DNA of 64,000 bases from an uncultured Pelagibacteraceae bacterium (GTDB taxonomy: Bacteria; Pseudomonadota; Alphaproteobacteria; Pelagibacterales; Pelagibacteraceae), in NCBI GenBank assembly GCA_902592655.1, contig CACJFE010000002.1, positions 1 through 64,000 on the forward strand. The letters run 5' to 3'. A program made the translations under genes and the position numbers. Each line of letters opens with the position of its first letter. The first letter of the stretch is position 1. Under the pieces are notes generated by a model, which worked only from the letters and a program-made list of their open reading frames with translations, searched no databases and was not told the origin of the DNA. Of the stretch, positions 46,071 to 53,384 are shown piece after piece.

Positions 46071-46907
46071 TTACTCATCTATTATTTCATGGAATTGCTC
46101 ACCTAGTCCATCTACTTTTAAGTGAAGTTTGTCACCTGCCCTTAGAAATTCAGGTTTTTCCATCTCCATTGCTGTACCCGCAGGTGTCCCGGTAGTGATA
46201 ATTGTCCCAGGATATAAAGTCATAAATTGACTTAAATGAGAAATTAAAAAATTGAAATTAAAAATCATTCTTTCTGTATTTCCAGTTTGTCTTCTGTTGC
46301 CATTTACATCTAACGCTAAATTAATATTATTTAAGTTTTTTATTTCATCTTTGGTCACAAGGTAAGGCCCTGTTGGTCCTGCTATAGATTTACCTTTAAT
46401 CCATTGACCTCCCCTTTCTTTTTGCCAAGACCTTTCAGATACGTCATTAACGATACAATAGCCAAATACATAATCTTGAGCATTTTCTTCTTTAATATAT
46501 CTGCCCTCTCGACCAATAATCATTCCAACTTCAACCTCGTAATCCATTTTACTTGCAGACTTAGGCTTTATTATTTGATCGTTAGGACCCTGAATACATC
46601 CAGAGCTTTTATTGAAAACAATTGGTTCAGTCGGTAATTTTGATTTAGTTCCCTCAGCATGTGCTTTATAATTTAAACCTATTGCTAAAAAATCCACAGG
46701 ATTTGAAATGCAAGCTCCAATTCTAATATTTGAGTTGATTTCCTTTAGCTCAGATAATTTTATACTTTTTAATTTATTTAATGTTTCTTCATTTATAGTC
46801 TGCGGATTTAAATCTTTAATGTGATCTGAAAGATCCCTAATGACATTATTACCGTCTAAGGCAGCAACAACCTCACTTCCCAACTTACCAACTCTTAATA
46901 ATTTCAT
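46071..46907 (-). CDS. Fumarylacetoacetate hydrolase family protein
   Basis: 278 residues with an N-terminal cap and the FAH beta-roll: LAIGLNYKAHAEG, PIVFNKSSGCIQGPNDQI, the metal-binding acidic motif MDYEVEVGMIIG, YCIVNDVSERSWQ and GTIITTGTPAGT. Such proteins hydrolyse or decarboxylate 2-oxo acids from aromatic or sugar acid breakdown. Sits first in the run with the SRAP and TauD-family genes, which hints at a small catabolic unit but does not fix the substrate. Confidence 0.88.
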   Translation of the reverse strand: MKLLRVGKLGSEVVAALDGNNVIRDLSDHIKDLNPQTINEETLNKLKSIKLSELKEINSNIRIGACISNPVDFLAIGLNYKAHAEGTKSKLPTEPIVFNKSSGCIQGPNDQIIKPKSASKMDYEVEVGMIIGREGRYIKEENAQDYVFGYCIVNDVSERSWQKERGGQWIKGKSIAGPTGPYLVTKDEIKNLNNINLALDVNGNRRQTGNTERMIFNFNFLISHLSQFMTLYPGTIITTGTPAGTAMEMEKPEFLRAGDKLHLKVDGLGEQFHEIIDE

Positions 46908-46931
46908 TAAATAATTTTAGTCTTGAAATCG

Positions 46932-47378
46932 CTATTTTACAAATCTTTTGATTCTCTCTTCAGTAGTAGTTTCAGGACCAGAGTAAGGTGTTTCGTAGCT
47001 ATTAGTTCTTGTTAGAACATCAATTCCTTTAGTGAAAATAAAAATAAAAAAAACAATGAAAAAAACTGCAAATATTTTTGCTGGGTTATAATTTCCAGAT
47101 TGAAAAACGCTGACTGGTTGCTCTTGTTTTTTATGAAAAAATTTAAATGTTATGTAAACTGCTATGATTAATCCAATATGCGCCATAACTACTCCAGCCC
47201 AACCAAAAATAAAAGAGGTTACGCTAAATACATAGAGGCTAAACACAGTGGACCAAACAAAAGACAAAACAATTAAAATTTGAAGCCTTACAGACTTTGG
47301 CAAGCTTCTTAAGTCGTTTTTACTATCATCAAACATGATGTTAGCAGCTTCAGTCATCCAATTTTTAAAACTTTCCAT
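46932..47378 (-). CDS. Membrane protein of unknown function
   Basis: 148 residues with three hydrophobic segments: about 31-53, 60-80 and 102-120, an amphipathic N-terminus (ESFKNWMTEAANIMFDDSKN) and a charged C-terminal tail (TTTEERIKRFVK). I recognise no family. Codon use and hydrophobic periodicity match real genes around it. It lies between the NAD(P)H oxidoreductase gene and the FAH-family gene on the same strand, 24 to 38 bases from each. Confidence 0.65.
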   Translation of the reverse strand: MESFKNWMTEAANIMFDDSKNDLRSLPKSVRLQILIVLSFVWSTVFSLYVFSVTSFIFGWAGVVMAHIGLIIAVYITFKFFHKKQEQPVSVFQSGNYNPAKIFAVFFIVFFIFIFTKGIDVLTRTNSYETPYSGPETTTEERIKRFVK

Positions 47379-47416
47379 AAATGCCTTATATACTTTTTAA
47401 ATTGAAATTTAAATTA

Positions 47417-47995
47417 TTATAAATTTCGCACTAGTTTTCTTACTTTTTCCATATGTGAATTAAATTTTTCTTGTGTCATACCTGGTAAAACCTCATAAAA
47501 TCTTATGTAGGTTGTTTCCATTCCACCAAGCTTTAAAACTCCTGCTTTAATTCTTCTAAATGGAATATTTTGAAACCAGGTTTGAATTGAAAACCAATTT
47601 CCACCGTAAGACATAGACATTATAGCTTTTCTACCTTTCATCGCACCAGCAACAGGATAGCCCCAATTACCAACAAGTCTTTTAAATGAAAAAAACCATT
47701 TCGGAGCTAAAGTTAAATCAATCCAATTTTCTAAAATTGCAGTTGCTCTAAGATTGTAACATGGTGAAATCATAAACAATACATCACTTGCTTCTAATCT
47801 TTTTCTATAATCTAAAATTTGATTATTAGGTCCTGAACCGTCAAAAAAAGGAATCGGTTTTTCCTCATGTAAATTAATTAAATCAACTTGATGACCTAAC
47901 TTTTTTGCTTCTTCGATAAAAGTATCTCTTACCGAAGCATTAAATGATTTTTTTATGTCGTGATGGCCATAAACAATAAAAATTTTTTTAGACAT
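47417..47995 (-). CDS. Flavodoxin-fold NAD(P)H oxidoreductase (KefF/MdaB type)
   Basis: 192 residues of the NAD(P)H:quinone oxidoreductase family. IFIVYGHHDIKKSFNASVRD resembles the flavin-phosphate loop, FMISPCYNLRATAILENWIDL the ILxFPxYW-like segment and KAIMSMSYGG the third flavin contact. Likely a soluble flavin enzyme reducing quinones. A small membrane ORF starts just upstream on the same strand and ends 2 bases before it. Confidence 0.8.
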   Translation of the reverse strand: MSKKIFIVYGHHDIKKSFNASVRDTFIEEAKKLGHQVDLINLHEEKPIPFFDGSGPNNQILDYRKRLEASDVLFMISPCYNLRATAILENWIDLTLAPKWFFSFKRLVGNWGYPVAGAMKGRKAIMSMSYGGNWFSIQTWFQNIPFRRIKAGVLKLGGMETTYIRFYEVLPGMTQEKFNSHMEKVRKLVRNL

Positions 47996-47997
47996 CT

Positions 47998-48153
47998 TTA
48001 CTTGTCTATATCATTTTTTTCATTTTTTCGTATTAGAAATCCCGAACCTATCCCCACTGCAATAGCTGATATAACCCACGAGTATTCTTGTTCGCTGAAA
48101 AGAACTAATAAACCAAAACCTATAATGATTACTCCTAAAAGCTTATTATCCAT
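47998..48153 (-). CDS. Small membrane protein (51 residues)
   Basis: A 51-codon frame missed by length cut-offs: MDNKLLGVIIIGFGLLVLFS, then EQEYSWVIS and a second hydrophobic stretch (AIAVGIGSGFLI), ending in a charged RKNEKNDIDK tail. This gives two transmembrane helices with a short loop. It lies 2 bases upstream of the flavodoxin-fold gene on the same strand, so the pair is probably cotranscribed. No family recognised. Confidence 0.6.
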   Translation of the reverse strand: MDNKLLGVIIIGFGLLVLFSEQEYSWVISAIAVGIGSGFLIRKNEKNDIDK

Positions 48154-48208
48154 TGACAAATATAGACCTTATATTAAAGTTTACTTATCCATCTGTCATG
48201 GGAAAAAA

Positions 48209-48252
48209 GACTCGGCATTCGACATGCCGGACCTATAAAGGGTTGCAAAGTC
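48209..48252 (+). promoter_or_regulatory. Candidate structured leader before the 48275 small gene
   Basis: By hand pairing: P1 GACT (48209-48212) with AGTC (48249-48252), P2 CGGCAT (48213-48218) with ATGCCG (48224-48229), and P3 GACC (48230-48233) with GGTT (48241-48244), a compact three-way junction of 44 bases. It lies 11 bases before the AAGGAG ribosome site region and is far more GC-rich than its surroundings. It matches no riboswitch class that I can recall. Confidence 0.4.
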
Positions 48253-48263
48253 GGTAGAAATGA

Positions 48264-48269
48264 AAGGAG
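48264..48269 (+). promoter_or_regulatory. Shine-Dalgarno that sets the start at 48275
   Basis: AAGGAG lies 5 bases before the ATG at 48275. It overlaps codons of the longer frame that would start at 48260, so the downstream ATG is preferred. Such a strong ribosome site is rare in this window. Confidence 0.6.
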
Positions 48270-48274
48270 TTGCT

Positions 48275-48466
48275 ATGAATAGATTTAGCAAACTGTATGG
48301 AAATTCTGCCGTTAAAAAAGCTGAGCAGAAACTTTCAATGCAGTTAAGTAAAAACCAAAAAGCTCCCGAGGCTAACGCCAATGGAACGGCTGGATATTTG
48401 GTTAAAAACGGAAAAAATTCCGGAAAAATTTTGAAGCATTTAAAAACTGATAAAAATCAGCTTTAA
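48275..48466 (+). CDS. Small basic soluble protein of unknown function
   Basis: 63 residues starting MNRFSKLYGN, with an alanine/lysine-rich helix (SAVKKAEQKLSMQLSKNQKA), then NANGTAGYLVKNGKNSGKIL. No membrane helix or cysteine. A strong ribosome site, a structured GC-rich leader and a hairpin after the gene suggest high expression. Codons here use more G/C than neighbours. No family recognised. Confidence 0.65.
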   Translation: MNRFSKLYGNSAVKKAEQKLSMQLSKNQKAPEANANGTAGYLVKNGKNSGKILKHLKTDKNQL

Positions 48467-48475
48467 ACTTTTATA

Positions 48476-48501
48476 GGGTGGGGACTTTAAAATCCCCACT
48501 C
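48476..48501 (+). terminator. Hairpin after the small basic gene
   Basis: GGGTGGGGA (48476-48484) pairs with TCCCCACTC (48493-48501) in a 9-bp stem containing one G-U, around an 8-base loop. A weak T stretch follows. It lies between the small gene and rlmN. Confidence 0.55.
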
Positions 48502-48521
48502 AAGTCTTTAATATCCTATGA

Positions 48522-49613
48522 ATGGAAAAACAAAATTTTTATGATCTTAATTTTGATCAGCTAAAAGCTTTTTTAATTGAAAAAGGAGAAGTTGAGCCAA
48601 AAAAAGCAAAGATGAGATCTCAACAACTTTTTAATGCAGTTTATAAAAAAAATATAAAAAGTTTTGATGAGCTTACAACATTTGGAGCTGAACTTAGAAA
48701 TAAAATTAAAGGTTTAATAAGTTTAGAAAAACCAAAAATTATAGATGTTCAAAAATCTAAAGACGGGACAATTAAATTTCTTTTAGAGCTTAAAGATAAA
48801 CGTAATGTTGAGACAGTCCTCATTCCAGATAAATCTCAAAGTAAATATACAATTTGTTTATCTGTATCAGTGGGTTGTTATCTCTCTTGCGAATTTTGTG
48901 CAACAGCTCAAATCTCAAAAAAATTAGTAAGGAACTTATCACCAGGAGAAATAATTTCGCAAATAATTTTAAGTAAAGATTATATTAATGATTGGTCAAC
49001 ACAGAAAAAAATAACTAATCAAGTATTGATGGGTGAAGGTTCACCTTTTTTAAATTTAGATAATGTAAAAGTTGCCATAGATAATTCAAAAAATAAAGAT
49101 GGTTTGGAGTACGGAAGAACTAGAATAACAGTAAGTACAGTAGGAGTAGGAACTAAAAAAGACAATTTAGATGCAATAGAGTGGGCTGCAAATGAGTTAG
49201 ATGTTTATCTTGCATGGAGTTTACATAGTTCTATACCAAAACACAGATCAGAATTAATGCCAATAAATGATAAATATTCAATTGATTCATTATTACCAAA
49301 ACTAAAAAAATATTATGAAAAAACAAAATTACCTATTTTTATTGAGTGGATATGTTTAGACGAGAATTTAACAGATGAACACGCTAAAGAACTAATAAAG
49401 ATAATGAAAAAAGTTCCTTCAAAATTAAATTTAATTGAATTTAATCCCCTTTCAAACAAAGATTTCAAACCAGCAACTCAAGAAAATATAGATAAGTTTT
49501 CTAAGACAATTCAAGATGCAGGTTTTCTTTCTCTATTTAGAAGAAGTAGGGGTAGAGACATAAATGCATCTTGTGGATCATTAGCGAATAGTAAGGTTAT
49601 ACCTAATGGATAA
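48522..49613 (+). CDS. rlmN: 23S rRNA A2503 methyltransferase RlmN
   Basis: Radical-SAM enzyme placing methyl on C2 of A2503 in 23S rRNA and A37 of some tRNAs. The iron-sulfur cluster motif CYLSCEFCATAQ (CxxxCxxC) is near residues 119-126; LMGEGSPFLNLDNV, STVGVG, SLHSSIPKHRSELMPIN and the C-terminal RRSRGRDINASCGSL, with the methyl-carrying cysteine, follow. The usual MGMGEPL motif reads LMGEGSPF. Length 363 is normal. Overlaps the next gene by 8 bases. Confidence 0.92.
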   Translation: MEKQNFYDLNFDQLKAFLIEKGEVEPKKAKMRSQQLFNAVYKKNIKSFDELTTFGAELRNKIKGLISLEKPKIIDVQKSKDGTIKFLLELKDKRNVETVLIPDKSQSKYTICLSVSVGCYLSCEFCATAQISKKLVRNLSPGEIISQIILSKDYINDWSTQKKITNQVLMGEGSPFLNLDNVKVAIDNSKNKDGLEYGRTRITVSTVGVGTKKDNLDAIEWAANELDVYLAWSLHSSIPKHRSELMPINDKYSIDSLLPKLKKYYEKTKLPIFIEWICLDENLTDEHAKELIKIMKKVPSKLNLIEFNPLSNKDFKPATQENIDKFSKTIQDAGFLSLFRRSRGRDINASCGSLANSKVIPNG

Positions 49614-50556
49614 TTTACATATTTTTTTAGGCGCAACAGTCGCGGACGCAGCGACTAGACCTCTACATTGGGTATATGATCCAAAAAAGTTAAAGAAATA
49701 TGTTAAGGGAAAAAAAGAAATAGTTTTTTTGAAAAAAAATAGAAGTCCTTTCTATAACATTAAAACTGGAAAGGTCTCAGGGTATAATGATATTGGACAA
49801 GTAATGTTTCAAACTTTGACTTCCTCAAAAAAAAAATCAGAAATTTTAGAGAATTTTAAAAAAAATATTATAAAACACTTTGGGCCAGGGTCAAATTATT
49901 GGAAAAATCTAAAATTACGAAAAAAATATAAAAAAGTGAAATGGAAAAAGCCTATGAATGGCCCGTGGATCCATCAAAATATCCTAGAGACTATACAAAA
50001 TATCAAATCTAAGAAAATTATCACTGGTGGTACTAAAGTAAACGAGTCCGATGGTTATTGTGCTGCTCTGCCTTATTTTCTTTTCAATGACGATGAAAAA
50101 GAACTTAAAAAGGTTATTAAATCTGTAGCTAATTCAAGAACAAATGAAAAATATGCTTTATCTAAATTAAAGATTATAGAATTAGCTAATAAAAAAGATA
50201 GAAATCCTGTTCAATCTTTTGTTAAAAAATACAAAAAGAATAAATATTATAAAGACGTAATTACCAATATTAAAAAAGTTTTAAGACTAAAAAACCAAAA
50301 TCATATAATGACTGTAAGAGTATTTGGTAAAGCTTGTAGTTATCCCGGTACATTTATGGGATCAATTCACGCGATTATAACATCTAATAGTTATAAATCA
50401 GCTATCACCAAAACGATTAAAGCTGGTGGTTGCAATTGCTCAAGAGCAAATTTTGTTGGAGCGTATTTTGCAGCATTAAAACCAGATAGTATTCCAAGCC
50501 ACTGGGTTAGAAGAACTTTGCCAGCAAAAAATATTTTGAAATATATTAATTCTTAA
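49606..50556 (+). CDS. ADP-ribosylglycohydrolase family protein, altered metal motif
   Basis: 316 residues resembling the ADP-ribosylglycohydrolase (DraG/ARH) fold: FLGATVADAATRPLHWVYD at the start corresponds to the GxxxGDAxGxPxEW motif, and AGGCNCSRANFVGAYFAALK near residue 275 corresponds to the Mg-binding GGDTDT loop. Here the two loop aspartates are replaced (Cys and Asn/Cys), so classical two-magnesium chemistry may be lost or changed. Other family branches, including the J1-crystallin-like group, also vary here. It overlaps rlmN by 8 bases. Confidence 0.72.
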   Translation: MDNLHIFLGATVADAATRPLHWVYDPKKLKKYVKGKKEIVFLKKNRSPFYNIKTGKVSGYNDIGQVMFQTLTSSKKKSEILENFKKNIIKHFGPGSNYWKNLKLRKKYKKVKWKKPMNGPWIHQNILETIQNIKSKKIITGGTKVNESDGYCAALPYFLFNDDEKELKKVIKSVANSRTNEKYALSKLKIIELANKKDRNPVQSFVKKYKKNKYYKDVITNIKKVLRLKNQNHIMTVRVFGKACSYPGTFMGSIHAIITSNSYKSAITKTIKAGGCNCSRANFVGAYFAALKPDSIPSHWVRRTLPAKNILKYINS

Positions 50557-50572
50557 TGTGGTATATTAATTT

Positions 50573-51601
50573 ATGGATTCGTTAATCATAGTTTTAGTAA
50601 TATTATTAGTCATAATTAACCTTGGAGTTATTTTCTTTTTAGTAAGAAATAAGCCTGAAAAACAAATAAATCCAGAGCAGGCTTTTAAAGATGAGTTTAA
50701 CTCATTTAAAGAAACCTTCGGCCAATCCTTTGGTTCTATGAGCAAAGAAATTGCTAAAGACATGACTGGTGCTCTAACTAAAGTTGATGAAAAAGTTTCA
50801 GTTTTTAACCAGCAAGTAAGTGAGCTTAATAAAAGCCAAGATAATTTTAGTAGAATTTTAAGCGGTGTTAAAACATATGGAACTCTCGCAGAATTTGGAT
50901 TAGGCGCTTTACTTAAAGATTTATTACCAGCATCTCAATTTATTGCTAATGCAAAAATGAAAGATGATACATCCGAAACAGTTGAATTTGCTATAAAACT
51001 TCAAGATGTTTTGTTACCGATAGACAGTCATTGGCCAGTAGAAAAATACAAAGCAATTGATGATGCCTACAATGCTAACGACAAAGAGGCTCAAGCAGAG
51101 GCGAGAAAAGATTTAGCTGCTGCTTTTAGACTGAAAGCTAAAACGGTAAATTCTAAATATATAGCGCCACCTAAAAGCACAGATTTCGCGATCGTTTATG
51201 TTCCAACTGAAGGATTATTTTCAGAACTTTCAAGCTATAGAGATCTGAAAACAAAAGAACTATTATTACAAGAGCTTAGAACAAAATATAAAGTAACAGT
51301 TTCTGGCCCTAATACTTTATCTGCTTTGTTGCAATCTTATCATTTAGGATTTCAAACACTGAAAGTTCAACAACATGCAACTCAAATTTATAGTGATCTT
51401 AGAAACATTAGTTCTAGGTTTGAAAAACATTTTGATGGGATTAAAGACCTAAGAAAGAAATTAGAGCAGGCTATGACTGCAACCGATAGTTTTGGTAGAG
51501 ATGCTAGATCTATCATGAATACACTTGGAAATATTAAAGATCCAGACCAAGTAACAGATTCCTTGAAAGAAAATCCAGAAAAGATAAAAGTTCTAAAGTA
51601 A
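50573..51601 (+). CDS. rmuC: DNA recombination protein RmuC
   Basis: RmuC-family protein, named from E. coli mutants affecting inverted-repeat recombination. An N-terminal membrane helix (SLIIVLVILLVIINLGVIFFL), a coiled-coil segment, and the RmuC core: GTLAEFGLGALLKDLLP, DVLLPIDSHWPVEKYKAI, FAIVYVPTEGLFSEL, VTVSGPNTLSALLQSYHLGF. At 342 residues it is shorter than E. coli RmuC mainly in the coiled coil. Just upstream of exonuclease I, suggesting linked DNA repair roles. Confidence 0.9.
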   Translation: MDSLIIVLVILLVIINLGVIFFLVRNKPEKQINPEQAFKDEFNSFKETFGQSFGSMSKEIAKDMTGALTKVDEKVSVFNQQVSELNKSQDNFSRILSGVKTYGTLAEFGLGALLKDLLPASQFIANAKMKDDTSETVEFAIKLQDVLLPIDSHWPVEKYKAIDDAYNANDKEAQAEARKDLAAAFRLKAKTVNSKYIAPPKSTDFAIVYVPTEGLFSELSSYRDLKTKELLLQELRTKYKVTVSGPNTLSALLQSYHLGFQTLKVQQHATQIYSDLRNISSRFEKHFDGIKDLRKKLEQAMTATDSFGRDARSIMNTLGNIKDPDQVTDSLKENPEKIKVLK

Positions 51602-51610
51602 ACATCAATT

Positions 51611-53032
51611 ATGTCTAACTTTGTCTTTTACGATTTTGAGACCAGCTCATCTAATAAATATTGGGGCCAAATAATTCAAATTGGCGCTGTATTAACTAAT
51701 GATAATTTAGATGAACTAGATCGTTTTGATGCTAGGTGTAGATTAAGTCCTGGAATAATTCCAGAAGCCATGGCGCTGATCGTTAATAAGACCTCACCTT
51801 CAATGCTAAAAAAGTCCAACCTATCTCATTATGAAATGATTAGGCAGTTTGTTGAAACGCTTAAAAGATGGGGAAAGGCTACTTATATTGGTTTTAATAG
51901 TATTGAGTTTGATGAGGAATTTTTAAGGTGCACTTTATTTCAAACATTAGAATATCCTTACATCACTAGTACAAACGGAAACACTAGAGGAGATATATTA
52001 AGTTTGGCAAGAGCCGCTAACTTATATTACCCAAATACTCTTAAAAATTCTGTAAACGAAAAAGGGAACGATGTTTACAAATTAGATCAAATGGCACCTT
52101 TGAACGGAATTGAACATGGAGATGCACACAGTGCAATCGGAGATGTGATAGCAACTATTGGAATAGCAAAATTAATTTCAAAAAAAGCCCCGAATGTTTG
52201 GAAAGCAAGCATGTTAACTATGGATAAAAATCAGTCTTTAGAACTAATAAAAAAAGAATTACTATTTTGTACGAATGAATATTTTTATGGAAGAAGTAGA
52301 CCATATGTTCAAACGTTTATTTGTCAGCATCCTCAATATCAATGGCCATTATGTTTTGATTTAAGACATGATCCCACTCCATATTTTGACATGCCAATTA
52401 AAGAATTAACTGCAGCAATGAAAAAACAACCAAAATTTATTAGAACTGTTAGACACAATAAACATCCAGTTATTATGAATCCATCTTATGGAAATCAATT
52501 TGATGAGTACAAACTTATTGGTACAAAAAAACTAGAGGAAAGAGCTAAAATGATAAAAAACAACGAAGCTTTTGCGGAAAAAGTTTCCTCGGTAAAACGA
52601 TCTGAAATAGATGAAAAAGAACAAACAAAGTCACAAGAGGATTTATATAATGAGGAGAGTATTTATGCTAAATTTACTTCAACTGAAGATAATAAAATAA
52701 TGCCAGAGTTTCATAGTGTTGACTGGAGTAAAAAACTCCAAGTTATTTCTAAATTTAAAGATGAGAGATTACAGTACTTTGGAAAAAAACTTCTTTACAT
52801 GGAAAAACCTGAGGTTTTAACTAAATCTGACTTTAATTTAATTCATAAAGATATTTCAAAAAAACTATTAAGCACTAATAATGAAAACTGGAATACAATT
52901 CCAAGAACTTATTCAGAGATAGATACTTTAAGAGCAAAATTCGAAAAAGAAAACCAACCAGAAAAACTTAAAATATTAGATGATATTAACGCATACGTTG
53001 AAGATTTAGAAAAACATTATTCATCTGCATAG
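51611..53032 (+). CDS. sbcB: Exodeoxyribonuclease I
   Basis: 3'-5' single-strand DNA exonuclease of the DEDDh class, 473 residues. FVFYDFETSSSNKYWGQIIQIG gives the first Asp-x-Glu, YIGFNSIEFDEEF the second aspartate region, and GDAHSAIGDVIATIGIA the final His and Asp. DARCRLSPGIIPEAMA also matches ExoI. Ten bases after rmuC, so likely cotranscribed. Confidence 0.92.
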   Translation: MSNFVFYDFETSSSNKYWGQIIQIGAVLTNDNLDELDRFDARCRLSPGIIPEAMALIVNKTSPSMLKKSNLSHYEMIRQFVETLKRWGKATYIGFNSIEFDEEFLRCTLFQTLEYPYITSTNGNTRGDILSLARAANLYYPNTLKNSVNEKGNDVYKLDQMAPLNGIEHGDAHSAIGDVIATIGIAKLISKKAPNVWKASMLTMDKNQSLELIKKELLFCTNEYFYGRSRPYVQTFICQHPQYQWPLCFDLRHDPTPYFDMPIKELTAAMKKQPKFIRTVRHNKHPVIMNPSYGNQFDEYKLIGTKKLEERAKMIKNNEAFAEKVSSVKRSEIDEKEQTKSQEDLYNEESIYAKFTSTEDNKIMPEFHSVDWSKKLQVISKFKDERLQYFGKKLLYMEKPEVLTKSDFNLIHKDISKKLLSTNNENWNTIPRTYSEIDTLRAKFEKENQPEKLKILDDINAYVEDLEKHYSSA

Positions 53033-53060
53033 TTGACAAAAAATGAAAAATACTTAATTA
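53033..53060 (+). promoter_or_regulatory. Possible promoter for the thioredoxin gene
   Basis: A consensus TTGACA at 53033-53038 is followed after 16 bases by TAATTA (53055-53060), a weak -10. If used, transcription would start at or near the A of the ATG at 53067, giving a leaderless mRNA. The -10 match is poor, so this is tentative. Confidence 0.35.
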
Positions 53061-53066
53061 GAGGTT

Positions 53067-53384
53067 ATGGCGTTCAAAGATTCTACAGACGAAAAATTTA
53101 GCGATCAAATAGGCGGAAGTAAACTTTCACTAATTCAATTTTCAGCTTCATGGTGCGGCCCATGTCAGCAGCTTAAACCGATAATAGAAAAAATTTCAAA
53201 TGACATGTCTGACAAACTAGATTGCTATTATCATGATATTGAAAGTCAACCTAATGAGCCAACTAAGTACTCAGTGAGAGGTGTTCCAACAATTCTTTTG
53301 TTTAAAGAGGGCAAACTTTTGGGCACAAAAGTAGGGGCATCAAGTGAAAAAGATATGCTTGAGTTTATTAAACCTCATATTTAG
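53067..53384 (+). CDS. Thioredoxin
   Basis: 105-residue thioredoxin: active site FSASWCGPCQQL with Cys30 and Cys33, the cis-proline in RGVPTILLFKEGK, and the usual C-terminal helix. It could serve MsrA and other reductases. The stop overlaps the end of the convergent folC gene by 4 bases. Confidence 0.93.
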   Translation: MAFKDSTDEKFSDQIGGSKLSLIQFSASWCGPCQQLKPIIEKISNDMSDKLDCYYHDIESQPNEPTKYSVRGVPTILLFKEGKLLGTKVGASSEKDMLEFIKPHI

